Positions 27,519 to 40,970 are shown, counted from the first letter of the stretch. The stretch: 64,000 nucleotides of DNA from Anagrus nilaparvatae (GCA_022575985.1 JAKSXM010000132.1:11222001-11286000); one strand, 5' to 3'. The notes: a model not told the origin generated them from the sequence alone. Made by a program: numbers and translations.

Positions 27519-30500
27519 ATGACCAGTGATAATTGTTTACTTTGTGCAAGTAACGAAGGTGTATTTATTAATGTCGACGAAGATGATTTAAAAGAAAAAT
27601 TAGTAACTTGTAAATTAGACTGTGTAAGTATAAAAAAATAAAGTTATATTTAAAACGTAATTAAACGTTCATTCAATAAATAAGTAATAGTAATTTTTAA
27701 TAAATTTTTTATTATTTGTTTTATTCAAGTTTTTTAAAAAAACTAAAATTGTAAAAACTGTTTTTGAAAAAATGAGAAGTACAAACTTATAACGCATGCG
27801 GTGGGGCTGGGGGTGAGCACTTGAGCAGTGCTCCAGTAACGGCTATAAAAAACATAACCAAAAATATTTTCACGAAGATGATATTAAAATTTTTTTAATA
27901 TGCCGATAAATTAAGTAATCAACGTTTTTATGCCAAAGGAAAAAAAATTCTAGTTGCTTTGCATTATTTTAATTTTTTTTTTTAGTAAACCTCTATATTG
28001 ATTCTCTTAATTCATTCTTGAATTAATGCTCACATGAGTATATACTAAAAGAAATGTTTATTATATAAGAAATAAAAAGTGTATATAAAATTATAATTTT
28101 TATAAATTTCTCTGCTTTCCCTTGTTAACTTTCCCTAATATGACAACTTATTTTAGCACCGACTCCGTTTTTTTTGTATGTGTTTGTATGAATTTTATTT
28201 ACATACTATACACAAAATATACCAGAATATACACAAAATATACACTTTTTTCGGAAGTACAGCTGCGCGGAGTTTGATGATCAATGATCAGACAAATATT
28301 TAGTAAAGTTGATTATATTTTGCTTTTAATTGTTATTTGTTAATAGTGTTTTCATAACAAGAAGAATTTTTTTAAGTAAATAAATTTTTATATCTACACA
28401 AATTTAGAAATTTATTACCAATTTTACCTTGAAAAAAGTAATCTTCCAGCCGGTTGTGTAAAAAGAATTGTGTTGGAGTCGAAATAAAATGCCGCCACTT
28501 TGTAATGGACGCAACGTTGAAGAGTTCTTAAAAACCGTCATTTTTTATGTTTTTTATAATAATATGAATCCTTTTTTTTTATTAATTGCAATTCTGAAAT
28601 TCATCTCTTGAGGGTTTAATAGGAAATTTAATAAAATTAATTTGCTTTAGTATAATTGATAAAAATATTTATTTTTAATTTTAACCAATTTAATTTTTGT
28701 GAATAATAATTAGAAATAATTATTCCTCTTTAAATAAGCCATAATTTAAATAATTTTTTTTTAGTTTTCAGATGATACTATCTCAAATAAAATTTGTCAC
28801 AAATGTACATTTGAAGTTGATTTATGCTATACGTTCATAGAAAAGGTTAATGCAGCATCAAATCGTAAATCAAAGTATGAAAAAAACAAATGTACTTTAT
28901 GCTCATCAAAATCACAAACAAGCATTTTATTTGATCTATCAAGGCCTAAATTTAATGCAACAGATTTTTTAAATAAATATAAAATTGTTTTTAAAAAAGA
29001 TGTAAGTAACAAAAAATTATTTTTAATATTTAAATATTTTCTTAATTATTTATAATATTTAATTTTTAGTGTCAATTAAATAAAGATACTCATTTAATTT
29101 GCTTATCTTGTCGATATTGTGTTGACTTATTAGTTGATTTAAGAAAATTATCTGGAGAAGTTTCTGATAAGTTTGAAAATATATTTCAAAATGGCATTAG
29201 CCCATCTGAACTTCCTAAGGTAATTATTAAGTATACAAATTTTTCATAAATTCTCAAAGCAATCTATTAAAAAAAATTATTTTATTTCAAATAGACTCAA
29301 ACATCAATTGTAAACAGACAAACAGCATATCGTAAATCGCCTAACCTTGAATTACAAACACCATCAGATACAGATAGTGACGCAAGTATGGGACAAAACA
29401 AAAAGAAATCTACAAAAAAATATAAACCAGTTGAACAAGTTTTAACAAATTCTAAATGTAGCGAATGTGAAATCTCAATTGAAAAAGATGTTAAATATAG
29501 ATTTCATAAAAGCAATAAGACTGTGTGCCAGAATTGTTGCTTTGAAAAAGATTTTGAAAAAGATAAAAAATTTAAAATCCCATCAAATTACTCTCTTACT
29601 AAACTATTTAAAATTATTGTAAAAGATGTTTTTGATAAATCAGCAGAGCATCCATTTACGATTGAAAAAAATGAAGATGGTGTTGCTACTTTTGTTGTTA
29701 TAGATGATGAGTCAACAAATAAAAGTATGAGTAAACGTAAACAAAAAATTAAAAGTCCTTCAAAAGATTTAGTTTTATTAGATAGCGATGAAGAAGAGGA
29801 AGTAGTGAAACCTGCTAGATCGAATCGAAGAAAAATTGTTACAGAAAATGAAGCTAAGCAAACCACTAAGTCAAAAAAGACTAATGTCAAATCAACAAAA
29901 AGTGCTAATATTGTAGAAAATAAAAAGCCTGCTAAAAGAAATTCTAAAAGAAAAGACTCAGAAAACAGTGAGGTTGAAGATGCTGAACAAACTCTATCAA
30001 CAAGATCAAGAAGATTGCGAAAGGCTTCTGAACAAAGTGTTCCTGAAGTCATAGAAACTAATTTATCCACAAGAAGCAAAAGAATAAGGAAACCCACAGA
30101 AAAATATCAAGAAGCTGAAATAAAACCAAGTAAAAGTAATAAAAAAGAAAAAATTGTGAAAGCTGTTGAGAAAAAAACAGAAGTAAGGCCTGCAAGATCA
30201 AGCAGAAGACGAAAAGATTCTGAAAGTAGTGAACTAGAAGCTGAAGAAATTATACCATCTAAAAGAAGTAGAACAAGCAGAACAAGAAAAGAATCAGAAG
30301 AAAGTCTCCCAGATGACGATGAAATAAATGTAGATATTGATAGTGATACAACTTCATTAAAAAATCCTGCAAAAATAAATAAAAGAAAAAGAGGAAATAC
30401 TGAAAAAGAAACACCATCTAGGAAACGAGGAAGAAGTAATTCTGCAGAGTCTTCACCTACAGTTCGTAAATCAACAAGAAAAAGAAAAGAAATCCCTGCT

Positions 30501-32294
30501 GTTATTGAATTAGATGAAGATTCTAATCCTTCAAAATCTGAAAGTGAATTTGAACCTGATACTGAAGATCAAAGCGACTTTAATTCTAGTATGTCTTCAA
30601 GTACTGCTAAATCACGTAGATTAAGTTCTACACCAGTAAAAAATAAATCTAAAGATTTCAAATCTCCAAAACCAAAAAAGAATGTTAAAAATGAAAAGAA
30701 AAAGTCTGAATCTGTAAAAATTGTAGAGAATATAACTTCAGAATCTGAAGAAATTGATGTGCTCAAAGGAACGGATGAAGAAGTTAATGCTGATGATAAA
30801 TTAGAATCTACTGATGACAAAGTTGATGAAGGCATTACATCTGATAATGCCACTGATAAAAGTATTGAAAAATCAAATGAAAAAGAAGATTCATTAACGG
30901 AAAACCAAAGTGAAAATGAAGAAAAAAATAAAAGTACAGATAATGAAACTTTAGATGAAGAAGAAACTAAAATTAATAAAAGAGATAAAAATAAGTCTGT
31001 AAGCCTAGATGAAGTAGAAGATTCTAATGAACCTTCAGATACTGAACAAAACGATAATGAAAAATCAGAAAAAGCATCTAAAGAATCAAAACTTCAATCA
31101 GAAGATCAGCTCAAGAAAACAGATGCTTTAACAAGTTCGCATGAAGAAAATGATGAAGACTTCACAGATGATGTAGCAGATACAAACGTTGAAGATGTTG
31201 AAACAAACAAAAAATCAAAAGATAAAAATACCACAGATGTTGAAATGATGGATGCAGAGGATAGTTCTCCTCCTTATGAAAATGATTCAGACCATGAAGT
31301 TTCTGCATTCATTTCTGAAAAAGATAAAAATTTAACCAGTGATGAAGAAGAATCAGAATTAAATAACAAAAATCAAATGGAAACATCAAAATCTGAATTA
31401 AAAAATCGCAGAAAATCAAATAAAACGCCTTCTATTGAAACTGATAAATCTTATAGGAGAAAGACAAAATATCAAATTGAAGAAACAGATGACACAGCTA
31501 ACGAAGAAGAAAGAGAACATCCAGAAGCAATGGATACTACTGAAAATGGAACTAATCAAGTTGAAAATGAAAGCAAATCTGATTTATCAGAACAACATAT
31601 TGAAGAAAAAACTCTTGATAATAATGACATTTCAGGATCAATGGACGCTGATACTGCAGAAGTAGAAGAAAATAAGATTAATAAAACACAAGTTGAAGCT
31701 ATGGAAACAGAAGAAATTAGTGAAGAAACTGAAAATTCAAATGAAATTTCAAGAAATAGTTCAAAAAATGCAAATGATGAAGAGAATAACACTGAAGATG
31801 AAACTTTAAATCAAAAAAGTTTGGAAGATTTATTGAAAACAAAAAATTTACAAGTAGTTGATGAACTTGCTGATGATTCTTTAGAAAAAGATAAAATTTT
31901 GGAAACTGTTTCTGATAAAGAACAAGATAATGCAGAAGCAAATGAAAGTAGTATAGAAAAAAATAATCAGATGGATGCAGATGGAAAAATGGTGAATGAT
32001 GTCAGTAAAAATGAGTTTGAGAATGCATCAGAAACAGGAACAGAATCTAAGAATGGTATGAATAATGGTGAAGAAGAATTTAATAATAAAGAAGAAACAG
32101 TTGTTTTTAACAAAACAACAAATGGTTCTCCAAAAAAAACTTTGGATATTGAAACCGAACCAATATCTGATGACGAGTTTCAAGTAGTTCCAAAGACAAA
32201 GTCAACAAAAAATTCTGATGACAATGTCAACGTGTCAAAAAACGATCAATTAGCTATTGATTCTGCTGATAATAAAAATGACGAGCTGTCATAA
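27519..32294 (+). CDS. ZAD-like zinc-module protein with long charged tail
   Basis: Four exons, 27519-27623, 28765-29001, 29070-29219 and 29295-32294, join in phase to 1163 residues. The first ~250 residues hold three CxxC…CxxC modules: CLLC at 6-9 with CHKC at 46-49; CTLC at 78-81 with C115 and CLSC at 125-128; CSEC at 219-222 with CQNC at 242-245. The first two have the spacing and the 'ICHKC.FEVDLCY.FI' pattern of insect ZAD domains, which are protein-protein modules at the N-terminus of many zinc-finger transcription factors. There are no C2H2 fingers. Instead, about 900 residues are Lys/Arg/Ser-rich (RPARSSRRRKDSES-type repeats) and then Glu/Asp/Asn/Ser-rich and presumably disordered. 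A nuclear, chromatin-associated role is likely but unproven, and I cannot name an orthologue. The last exon is 3.0 kb without an intron. Confidence 0.85.
27624..28764 (+). other. Intron 1 of the zinc-module gene
   Basis: 1.1 kb with canonical ends (GTAAGT…TTTTTTTTAG). It is mostly AT-rich, with a GC-rich patch at 27795-27850 (…GCATGCGGTGGGGCTGGGGG). I see no gene or clear repeat inside. Confidence 0.5.
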
Positions 32295-33945
32295 AAGTAA
32301 AACCTAGTCCATTAAAAATTCAAAGACAATCCTGAAAATTTATATGCTTTTTTTATATATTTGTTACGTTTAACAGTACAAGTTATGAAAAAAAATATCC
32401 ATTCTGATGATTTCACTTATAAAAATGTTTCTTTGTTTTACAAGTGTTTTACCATAAAGTAAGTGTTTATTTCTAAGTTAATGATATATTTACTTTAGTA
32501 TATAATGTTACGAATTAATTAATTATGCTGTTGCATATGTCTTTGATTTTTTACATGTCATAAAATTTAAGAAAATAAAGAAAAATTTTTTCTCATTATT
32601 ATCACCGTTTATTTAAAAATTAATTAATAAAATCTTTTAAACTGTATGTATAACCTCAGTCTAAAATTAAAAAAAATTCCAAATGTCTAAATTTAAATGC
32701 TGTATACAAAAAAGGGAAAAAATGCAATATTGTATAAAATTAGATCTTTAAAATTGTTAAAATTTAGTTTTCTCATAAAAAAAAAATTTTTCATCCCTCA
32801 AATTTTGTAGGATTTATGAGTTTTTTTGAAATTAAAACATTTTTTGTAAATTTTAACTATTAGAATTTACTTTTAATTATAAAAAACAAGTTCACTCATA
32901 TTAAGTTCATTAAAAAATTTAATATTTGTATTCAAAAAATATGTCTACCCTTATTTATTTTTTTTTTTTTTTTTGAATATTATCATAAAGAGAATATTAG
33001 GAACTGTAAATTTCAAATTTTTTATCATAGATGTAACGGTGTAATAACATAAGGTGGAGGAAAAAAAAAATTAAGATTTTAAATTTGTAAATATATTATG
33101 TTAAAACGCTTAAGAAATAAAAAAGGCAATTTTTTCAAAAATTATTTTGAAATAATATGAAATTTTCATATTTTATGAAAGTGACTAAAGCAGTATCAGC
33201 CTTAATGGAAAAAGAAAAAAACAGAAAAAGTATAAAGAAAAATGAAATTAAACAAACTGTAATTGAAGTTAAAATAAAATTTAGAAAAATTTTAAAGTTT
33301 TGAAATAATTATATAAAAATATTTATATATAATTATATACATATAAATATGCATAAAATTATGCATATTTAAAATAATTTTAAAGGTCACAAAAATGATC
33401 TGTTGAATCTGAAGAAATCAGAATATAGCCTAAGTTTTAAAGTATTGCATGATTCTAATTTTCAATTTCTTTAATTTCTTCCAGTTTCAGTTGATTTAGC
33501 TTCCAACTGTTTTGCCAATTATTAAAAAATTAATAAATAAAAAGTCTGAAAATTCTTTAAAACTTAAGCGTTGTAAAAAAATAGCCTCATTTATTATTGT
33601 GCGACCTATATAGCTTCTTAAAGTAGAATAAAAATTAAAAAATATTTTTTTTTTATTATCTAATAATTAGGAATAAATTGCTATTTCTATTTAATGAAAT
33701 AAAATTTTTCATATATAAATATATTATAAATCACAATTTTTTTATTTATATGATCAAACATAGAATGAAATTATGTTAATTAATTATTAAAAATAATAAA
33801 TTTTTTTTATATACTTTTTTTTTTTAAATTTGATGATTATTTGTATATTAAAATTATTTAATTATTGTATATTATGAAATTTTGTATTTAAAAATAAATA
33901 AAATAAAAAAATATTCAGTGCGCATTATAATTTTATTTATTTTTA
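32295..33945. other. Convergent intergenic region, zinc-module gene / TTC29
   Basis: 3' ends of two converging genes. A polyadenylation signal AATAAAGAAAAA lies at about 32574 for the plus-strand gene. The rest is very AT-rich with no coding signal or recognisable repeat. Confidence 0.5.
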
Positions 33946-36900
33946 CTAATCTTGGATGTTAAAACAATCGCTTGGTGATTCTTCATTACCTTCTTGATTA
34001 TATCCAAAATAATTAATATTATTTTCTTGATTATCAATGTCAATACCTTAAAAATAAAGAAAAATTAAGTATACAAGTTGGCATAATAATATTTTTTAAA
34101 GAAAATTTTACTATTTTTATCATCTTCGTTAGCAATAAAAGGTTCAAGACGATCTTTCCAATTAATAATTTTTAGTATAGCTTTTTTATCGGTAATACTA
34201 TTTAAAATTAATTTTTTATAATATGGCATTAATTCTTCACCTTAAAATGTAAATATTTATAAGAAAATTAAAATAATATACATGTTGTTAAATAAATGAT
34301 AATTTTAAAATAAAAATAATTTTAAAAAACATTTAAAAAAAATAAAAATCAATTTGAATTAAATATATTATTAATATAGTTTTATTTTATATTTATAATA
34401 TAAGTTTATAAGCGAAAGTGAAATTATTAGTACAAGAAAATATTTTTTAAAATATTTTAAATATTGTAATGATTATAAACATTATTACATTTTGTAATAA
34501 TCTATCGATGTAATATGAAATAAATAATAAATAATTATCGGGATTTAAAAAAATTTAGTATACGTTTATTTTTTTCAACCTTTTTCAAATTAAATTATGC
34601 TTATTATGTACTCATTTATGTTTAAAATTAAAAAAACGCGTATTATATACGAAAATTAAAAAAGCAAAAAATTTCTGTCTAGACCGTTTATATTTTTCTA
34701 GCCACGAGTTGTATAAGTATCCTGATAAATATACTATTTTTGCAAATGCAGTTATTGCAACAAAATTTTTTGTATATAATTTTTTCTCAAACTATATAGT
34801 TATTATAATAATAGCACAAAATTTTGTTAATTTTTTTTTTTAATTATTCATCGCTTCAAAAACATTCATTTATTTTTATCTATACTTATTTGTAAAACAA
34901 AAGGGAAAAAATTACATTTGATTTATGCAGTTGTATATTATCTAGCTAATGATCCGTATTTTAGGACTCCTTCTATTCCGAAAATTTGGAACAGCTTTAC
35001 ATTTCGTAAAACAAATGTATGTCTCCTGTAACTACTTTCAAATAAGTACCCTAAAATTCAAAATCTACCACCGTTTATCCGCCCTTTTTGAACTGCAATG
35101 AAATTTTTATTTTAAACAGTTTATTGCGCTGTGCCAAAAATGCAAAAGCATAGTAATTAAACTGATTTTTAACAATAGCCACCATTCTGCAGACCCAATC
35201 GTGCTATTTTGCAACTGCCGTTTATCCGCGCTTTATGCATTTAAGAAGCAAAAAGATGCCTTAGGTTTGGTTCCAGGGTTCAAATCACTGTATGTCGCAT
35301 ACGATTGCGAGCAATTTGTTTTTATGAACCCTGAACGGTTATATTGTATAAGATTTTTCTTCTTCAAGGGCGAAAAAAAATCTTTGCACGTTAGTAACTT
35401 AATCCATATGTCGAAGCGAGACCATACTTACAAGCCACGGAGCAAAATAAATGGGTTGGATTTATTGAATATCAAAAATATTTTTTCATTATACGCTGCA
35501 AAAAAGATCTACTTTCTACTTTCAGGTAGATAGGTGATCTTTTTTTCGCTTGAAACTATATTGAACGATGCAAATGAAAGAAACAGAAATTTTACTTTCA
35601 ATGCGCCATTTGCACACGTCGTTCGCTGAGTCGCTCGTGCATATAACTGCATTGTCAGCCGAATTCAATTTTTTACCCTAACTTTGAGCCTAAATTATTA
35701 CCTTTACACATTCCAACTAAAAATCTTGCATCATTAATTTCATTCTTTAAGCCAAGATTCTTATAAAGTGAAAAAGCTTTTTCCGCATTAAAACTTGCTT
35801 CTTTTGGTTTTTCCTGTGAAAATTTTTAATTTAAAAAAAAAAAACTATTAAATTAAAATTAAAATTAAAAAAAAAAATTTTTTATTTTTATACTTGACTT
35901 AAATAATATTCTGCAATTTCGTAATACGCTTTAGCTAATTTAAATAATAAATCATTTTCTTCAGCAGTATTTTTACATTCTTCTAAATGATATTTTAACA
36001 TTTCGTAGTCTTGATTTTCCTATTAAATTTAAATTGCAAATTAAATTATGTATTTAAAAAAAATAATAATAATAATTTTTAACTTTATAAAGTTCAGCTA
36101 ATTCTAAATGTGCGTTACATATTGCAATTGGGTTATCGATAGTTTTTGAAATTTTAAAATATTTATTTAAATATTTTATCGCCGATTCTTTATTGCCGAT
36201 AATAATTTCACATTTTGCTATTTCATATAATGCTTCAGAAATATTGTCTTCTTGTCCGGCTTTAAGAAAAATTATTTATTTTTTAAACAATTATTTAAGC
36301 ATTTTTTCAAAATAAATTTACCATTTGTTGATACGGTAAGGGCTTTTTGACAAGAATCAAGTGCGACTTCCGGTTCAGTTTTCCTGTATTCCTGAGCAAT
36401 ATTAATCAAACATTTGTGCATTAAACGACAGTTTTCTAAATAAACGCTTAATTGATTTTCACCTAATATTGATGATGCAATCCATGTTTTATTTATTGAA
36501 TATTCTTGAGATTCACGAATAAATGGAATTGCATTTTTAGGCTCTTTCACTAAATTAAATAAATTTAGATTTTTAATATTTAAATAATCAAAAACAAAAT
36601 TTGAATTATTCTACTTTTGTAAAATAAAAATCTTGCATAAATATATTTTAAAATTGCAATTGTTTTATTGTTATCATCATTTATTTCCTTAACAATCCAA
36701 AGACTCGTGCGATACAAACTATCAGCAATCCACCACCATTCCCATGTTAAATTTTCGAAATAAAGAGCAGTTTTTATTAAAGACAACGTACGTGTTTTTG
36801 CTGGAACTTCATTAAAAATATTCATGATTAATATTCATTATTTTTTTTGCTTAGAATATTTTAAATAAAAATAAGGCTTTGATATGCAAAATGCTAATTT

Positions 36901-37400
36901 TGTATGAATGACTTTCGTTTGTAGATATTTAAATAAATCATAATAAATTTGACAAAAATTTTTTAGAAAAATGAAAATATAATGCAAAAGTTTAAAAAAT
37001 GTAATTACTATTTGTCGAAAAGCAATCAATCAATGTATTTTTAAGATTTTCAAGCAATTCTTTACTATCTTTCAACCACGGTTTATTCCAAACTAAAGTG
37101 TCCGGCCCTTCTCTCAATCTCAATTCTTCATCCAAATGAAAAAGGAATTCAAAATATTCAGACGCCTCAAAGTACCCTGCTTCTCTTAATTCTAAAACTA
37201 ATGATTCATGATAAGGTAAATGATGCCTAAAAGAACCCAAAAAAATTAAAATTTATTTTTTCAAATAAAAAAAAACATATTTTTAACCTCCTGACTTCGA
37301 CGTTGGACAAGACAGTAAGTTTTGCCTTGATTTCATTCTTTACTTTTGAAATATCACGACTTAAAGACGAGGCCAAAGTTCTTTTTAATTTTGAATTCAT
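33946..37400 (-). CDS. TTC29: Tetratricopeptide repeat protein 29-like
   Basis: TPR protein of motile cilia; TTC29 is linked to the intraflagellar and axonemal inner-arm machinery of sperm flagella in animals. Nine exons: 37288-37400, 37009-37226, 36615-36806, 36322-36549, 36084-36259, 35894-36019, 35702-35813, 34112-34240 and 33946-34046, giving 464 residues (human TTC29 is 475). The N-terminal block (LVLELREAGYFEASEYFEFL, LVWNKPWL) matches the TTC29 pattern of a 'LRDGYHKSFTELF' helix and a following W-K-P motif. TPR-type helix pairs fill the rest (for example LYEIAKCEIIIGNKESAIKY and KEASFNAEKAFSLYKNLGLK). The start is the first in-frame ATG. The exon 3 acceptor (AATGAAG|TT) lacks a strong pyrimidine tract, but it is the one that keeps the frame. 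Family assignment rests on remembered pattern similarity. Confidence 0.75.
34241..35701 (-). other. TTC29 intron 7 (1.46 kb) with an unexplained higher-complexity insert
   Basis: The left part (34241-34900) is plain AT-rich sequence. From about 34930 to 35690 composition and complexity rise. It has a degenerate direct motif, CCGTTTATCCGC, at about 35071 and 35218, and ends with GCTCGTGCATATAACTGCAT, which resembles part of the repeat seen at 49195. A 110-codon open frame at 35201-35533 has no recognisable motif. I read this as a decayed inserted element. Confidence 0.45.
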
Positions 37401-37945
37401 TTCCTCTAATTGATCGATTTATTATTCAATGAGAAAGAATTTCAATTTTATTTTTTTTTTATTTGAAAATGTTTTTGAATAATAAAACAATATTGTTATT
37501 TTATTTAATATTTTTTTTTGCCTTGAATATTGCTGTTTTTTACTAACAAAATTTTTTTTTTTGAATTTATAAATGATTTATTCATTTTTAGGTATTTTTT
37601 TGTATGACAAACAATACTTGAATCTTTTTTTTTAACTAATAAATCCATTAGAGATAATTTTTTTATGTGTTTGTTAATTTTTTTGATAAATAAATAAAAA
37701 ACATGGTCTTTTTTTTACTTATACACAAAACATTTTTAATTTTTTATTAAATAATAATAATAAAATATATAAAATTTTGAAAAAAACAGATAAATATAAG
37801 CTAAAATTTTTTTATTATAAAAATATAATATATAACAAATTATTAAAGAACAAAAAAAAAAATAAAAAATTACAAGCAAAAAAAAAAATTTTTTTAAATT
37901 ATTTACTAATGATAAATAGATAAAATAAAATATCTATAAATTAAT
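37401..37945. other. Intergenic, TTC29 5' side and CYP4G 3' UTR
   Basis: Short, very AT-rich stretch with long T and A runs. It must hold the TTC29 promoter and the CYP4G polyadenylation region. No specific motif can be singled out. Confidence 0.4.
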
Positions 37946-40396
37946 TTAAGCTTTAACTCCAGCACGTTTTCTTGGTTCAAGTTTAACTTTGAAACCTTCA
38001 GCTCTTTTAAGTATAATATCAGCTTGTAATCTGAAATCTTCTTCTTTAACAGTTGATACAATTCTATAATTTCTAAGAATAGTTGAAAGAAGAATTTTAA
38101 GTTTCAATACAGCATATTTACGTCCAACACATGAACGTGGTCCAGCAGAGAATGGTATAAAAGCATAATAATGACGATTTGCTGTTTTTTCAGGTAAGAA
38201 GTTATCTGGATTGAATACATCTGGATTTGGATAAATATGTGGTTGACGGTGAAGTTTTATCGTTGCTATAACGACTGTTGTATTAGCTGGTACAGTGTAG
38301 TCTCCAGATGCTATAAATTAAAAGAAAATAAATTTTTAAATTTCCATAGATTTTTTTTTTAAATTAAAATCAGGTTAATTTACCGAGTTTCAAATCTGTC
38401 TTGATTTCTCTAGCAATGACTGGTACTGGAGGGTACATTCTAAGGGTTTCCATAAGACATCTTTCAAGATAGTGCATGTTAGTTGTATCTTGGTAAGTAG
38501 CTGGCCTATCACTGTCTCCGAAAATTTCATCTAATTCAGCAACAACTTTGTCTTGAATTTCTGGATGGCAACCCATCATTGATAAGAAGAAACTTGATCC
38601 AGCAGCTGTTGTGTCATGTCCTTCAAACATAATAGTATCTACTTGTTCTTTGACTTCTTTGTCATTGAGGACAACACCTTCTTGTCCAGCTTCAATTAAG
38701 AGATCCAAGAAGGCTTGTCTCTTCTTTTCTCCAATATCGTTATCATCAACATCCAAATCATCCTTTAATCCTGATGATTGACCGAATGAAAGTCCTTCAA
38801 CTCCCTTACCAGCTCCAGCGTCTTTTTCTACTTTAACAAAGTTACGTTTTCCACTCTTGTAATCTTGTTTCTTTATAGCTACAACTTTTTTGGTCAAACT
38901 GTGAATTATGTCTAATAGTTTAATTTGGTCTTTGCTGTATTTAGTCAAGTTGAATAACCAGTCAGGTCTCATCCAGATTTTAGTGTGACGGAGATGAAGG
39001 ATTTCGCTCATCCTATAAATAGCAAAAATAATTGTTAATTACTTTTTACAAAAATTCAACAATTTATTTAAAAATTTACTTACTTCATTACAGCCATTGC
39101 ATATTCATAACCACTCTTATCTTGAGTTGATTTTGATACACCCATGGCAGTTTCAAGAAGAATTTCGACAGTAGTTTCTGACATGTAATCATGCATGTCA
39201 AATTCTTTGCCGTAACCTTGTTCTTTCCTGAATCTTTCAACCACAGCTCTTGAATTAGCATTGAATAAATCAATGAAACTCTTGAGAACATTTAAGTGGA
39301 AAGTTGGGGCAATAAGTTTTCTGTGAGCTCTCCATTTTTGGCCTAAAAAATTTTTTTTTTATTTTAATAATAATGATAAGGACAAATTTTTTTATCAATT
39401 ATTTTTTGCTTGAATAAAAAAAAATTGTTTGATAAAATTTTAGATTAAAACCGGATTTAAGATTTTATTATTTTGAACTTCGACGTGTAAGTTTCCAATT
39501 TTAAAATTAATAAATTATTAATAAAAATTTATTCTTTAAATTACGTATTTTAAGAAACAATAAAAATCTAAGATTGTCTTTGATATATAATAATCGTTAA
39601 ATTATTTGTTTAAAAAAATGTTTGAAGATTTATTAAAGAAATTTATTGCAATAAAACATTTTCTTAGTATCCGTACGAAAAATCATTTTCAAAGTTTGCA
39701 AAAAAAATTTTACTAAAAAATTAATAAAAATCGCAAATTCCGTTAGTTTTTTTATTTTGTTGAACAAAATTTGCGAATTTTGAGCATAAATTATTCTGTA
39801 AAATCTTTGAGTATGAATTATTCGTAAGAGTAATTTTAATTTAAAAACTGAATCTTTTGATAAAAAAAAATTTTTTTAAACAATAATTTCAATTTTACCT
39901 GTAGAAATAAGTAATCCTTCTCCTAACCAGGGTGCAAAAAGTCTGTATTCCTTAGATTTGTCGATGTAAACGTTACTTGAAAGAATAACTTCGATATCAC
40001 GTGGATCAATTAAGAAAACAATAAGTTTTGGTCCGATCCAGATTTTGACTACTTGATCGAATTCAGCAGATCTTTGCCATAAATTTTTGAAGATTGCTTA
40101 ACGAAAATTTTTTTGTTTTAGTATTGTAAGAAATTAAAAATTTTTAAGATGTGAAATAGAAACTTACCATCTGAACCACCTAAAAATTCAAGAGCATTTC
40201 CTAAAATTGGTAATCCTGCTGGTCCTGGTATTTTTTCAGCCAATTCGTACATATGTTTTCTTGACATACGGAAATAAATGTAATAAAGAGCTAAAGCAGG
40301 TAAAAGAAGGGTCAGAAAAACTGACATAGAGGCAAATCCAGCTGCTGGGGCTGCTGCCACCGAGCTAGCTAACACCTCTGGTCCTGCAGCTGACAT
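37946..40396 (-). CDS. CYP4G: Cytochrome P450, CYP4G subfamily
   Basis: CYP4G enzymes are insect oxidative decarbonylases that convert long-chain aldehydes to cuticular hydrocarbons in oenocytes, anchored in the ER membrane. Five coding exons, 40168-40396, 39899-40096, 39084-39342, 38384-39012 and 37946-38310, give 559 residues, the usual CYP4G length. Visible features are an Ala-rich N-terminus and membrane anchor (SVFLTLLLPALALYYIYF), the PGPAGLPILGNAL hinge, the I-helix EGHDTTAAGSS (E359-G360 onward), the K-helix ETLR, and the heme loop FSAGPRSCVG with the ligand Cys499. The CYP4G-specific acidic insertion is present (VEGLSFGQSSGLKDDLDVDD, residues ~299-320). The Apis CYP4G protein as I recall it is very similar along its whole length. 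It looks intact and functional. Confidence 0.96.
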
Positions 40397-40950
40397 GGTG
40401 TTTGTGGTTTTTTACTAATTTGGTTTTGTATTAATCCTAAAAAATACGAATTTAAAGAAAAAAATTAGTTTTCATACTTTTAAATAAAAAAAAGGACTAA
40501 TAATTTGAATTTAAAAATATTTTTAAAATTTGCTCGTGAAGGTCAGGATCAAAAATTTATTTTACGTGAATTTAAAAAAATTAATAAAAAAAAATATTAT
40601 CAAAAATACAATTAAAATCAGGTATTTTAATATTAAAAAAAATGTAACACTCTGGGGATATATTAATAGAAATGATAGCACTAAAAATTTTTTCATTTAA
40701 AAAATCACAAAAAAAAAGTATAAAATAAAAAATGTAAGCACAGTTCCAATTCAATCACTCTAAAATTATTAGTAAAAAGACACTTTGAAAAAATAAGTAA
40801 AAATAAAATAAAATTTTTTTCACTGATAAATTTTTTTTTTAATATAAAAAATTAAATTAAATACCCAAAAAAAAATTTTAATTTTCACTTACTTTTTTTT
40901 AAATGTAAAGTTTGTTGTGTTTCAATAATGAAACACCACTAAAACTGGCG
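40397..40950 (-). other. CYP4G 5' UTR exon and intron
   Basis: The first coding exon continues upstream without a stop-free frame to an acceptor (TTTTTTAG at 40438-40437), making 40397-40436 5' UTR. A donor AAAAAAAAG|GTAAGT-like site ends a non-coding exon at 40893, giving a 5' UTR intron of about 456 bp. The first exon would run from about 40948 to 40893, given the TATA box position. Confidence 0.6.
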
Positions 40951-40970
40951 ATAAAGAAATTTCTGACTTG

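Noticed and set aside
29588..30097. 169-codon antisense frame within the zinc-module gene
   Set aside because: It is a shadow of the real plus-strand Lys/Ser/Glu-rich exon. The Leu/Ser-rich translation arises from its codon bias.
35201..35533. 110-codon plus-strand frame in TTC29 intron 7
   Set aside because: It has no recognisable motif or splice partner, and the surrounding sequence looks like a decayed element. Kept only as a finding about the region, not as a gene.
36838..37029. 63-codon minus-strand frame between TTC29 exons 2 and 3
   Set aside because: It lies in the intron and encodes hydrophobic, AT-driven sequence with no family pattern.
39088..39291. 67-codon minus-strand frame in CYP4G
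   Set aside because: It overlaps CYP4G exon 3 in a different frame. The correct frame encodes the conserved GQKWRAHRKLIAPTFHLN segment.
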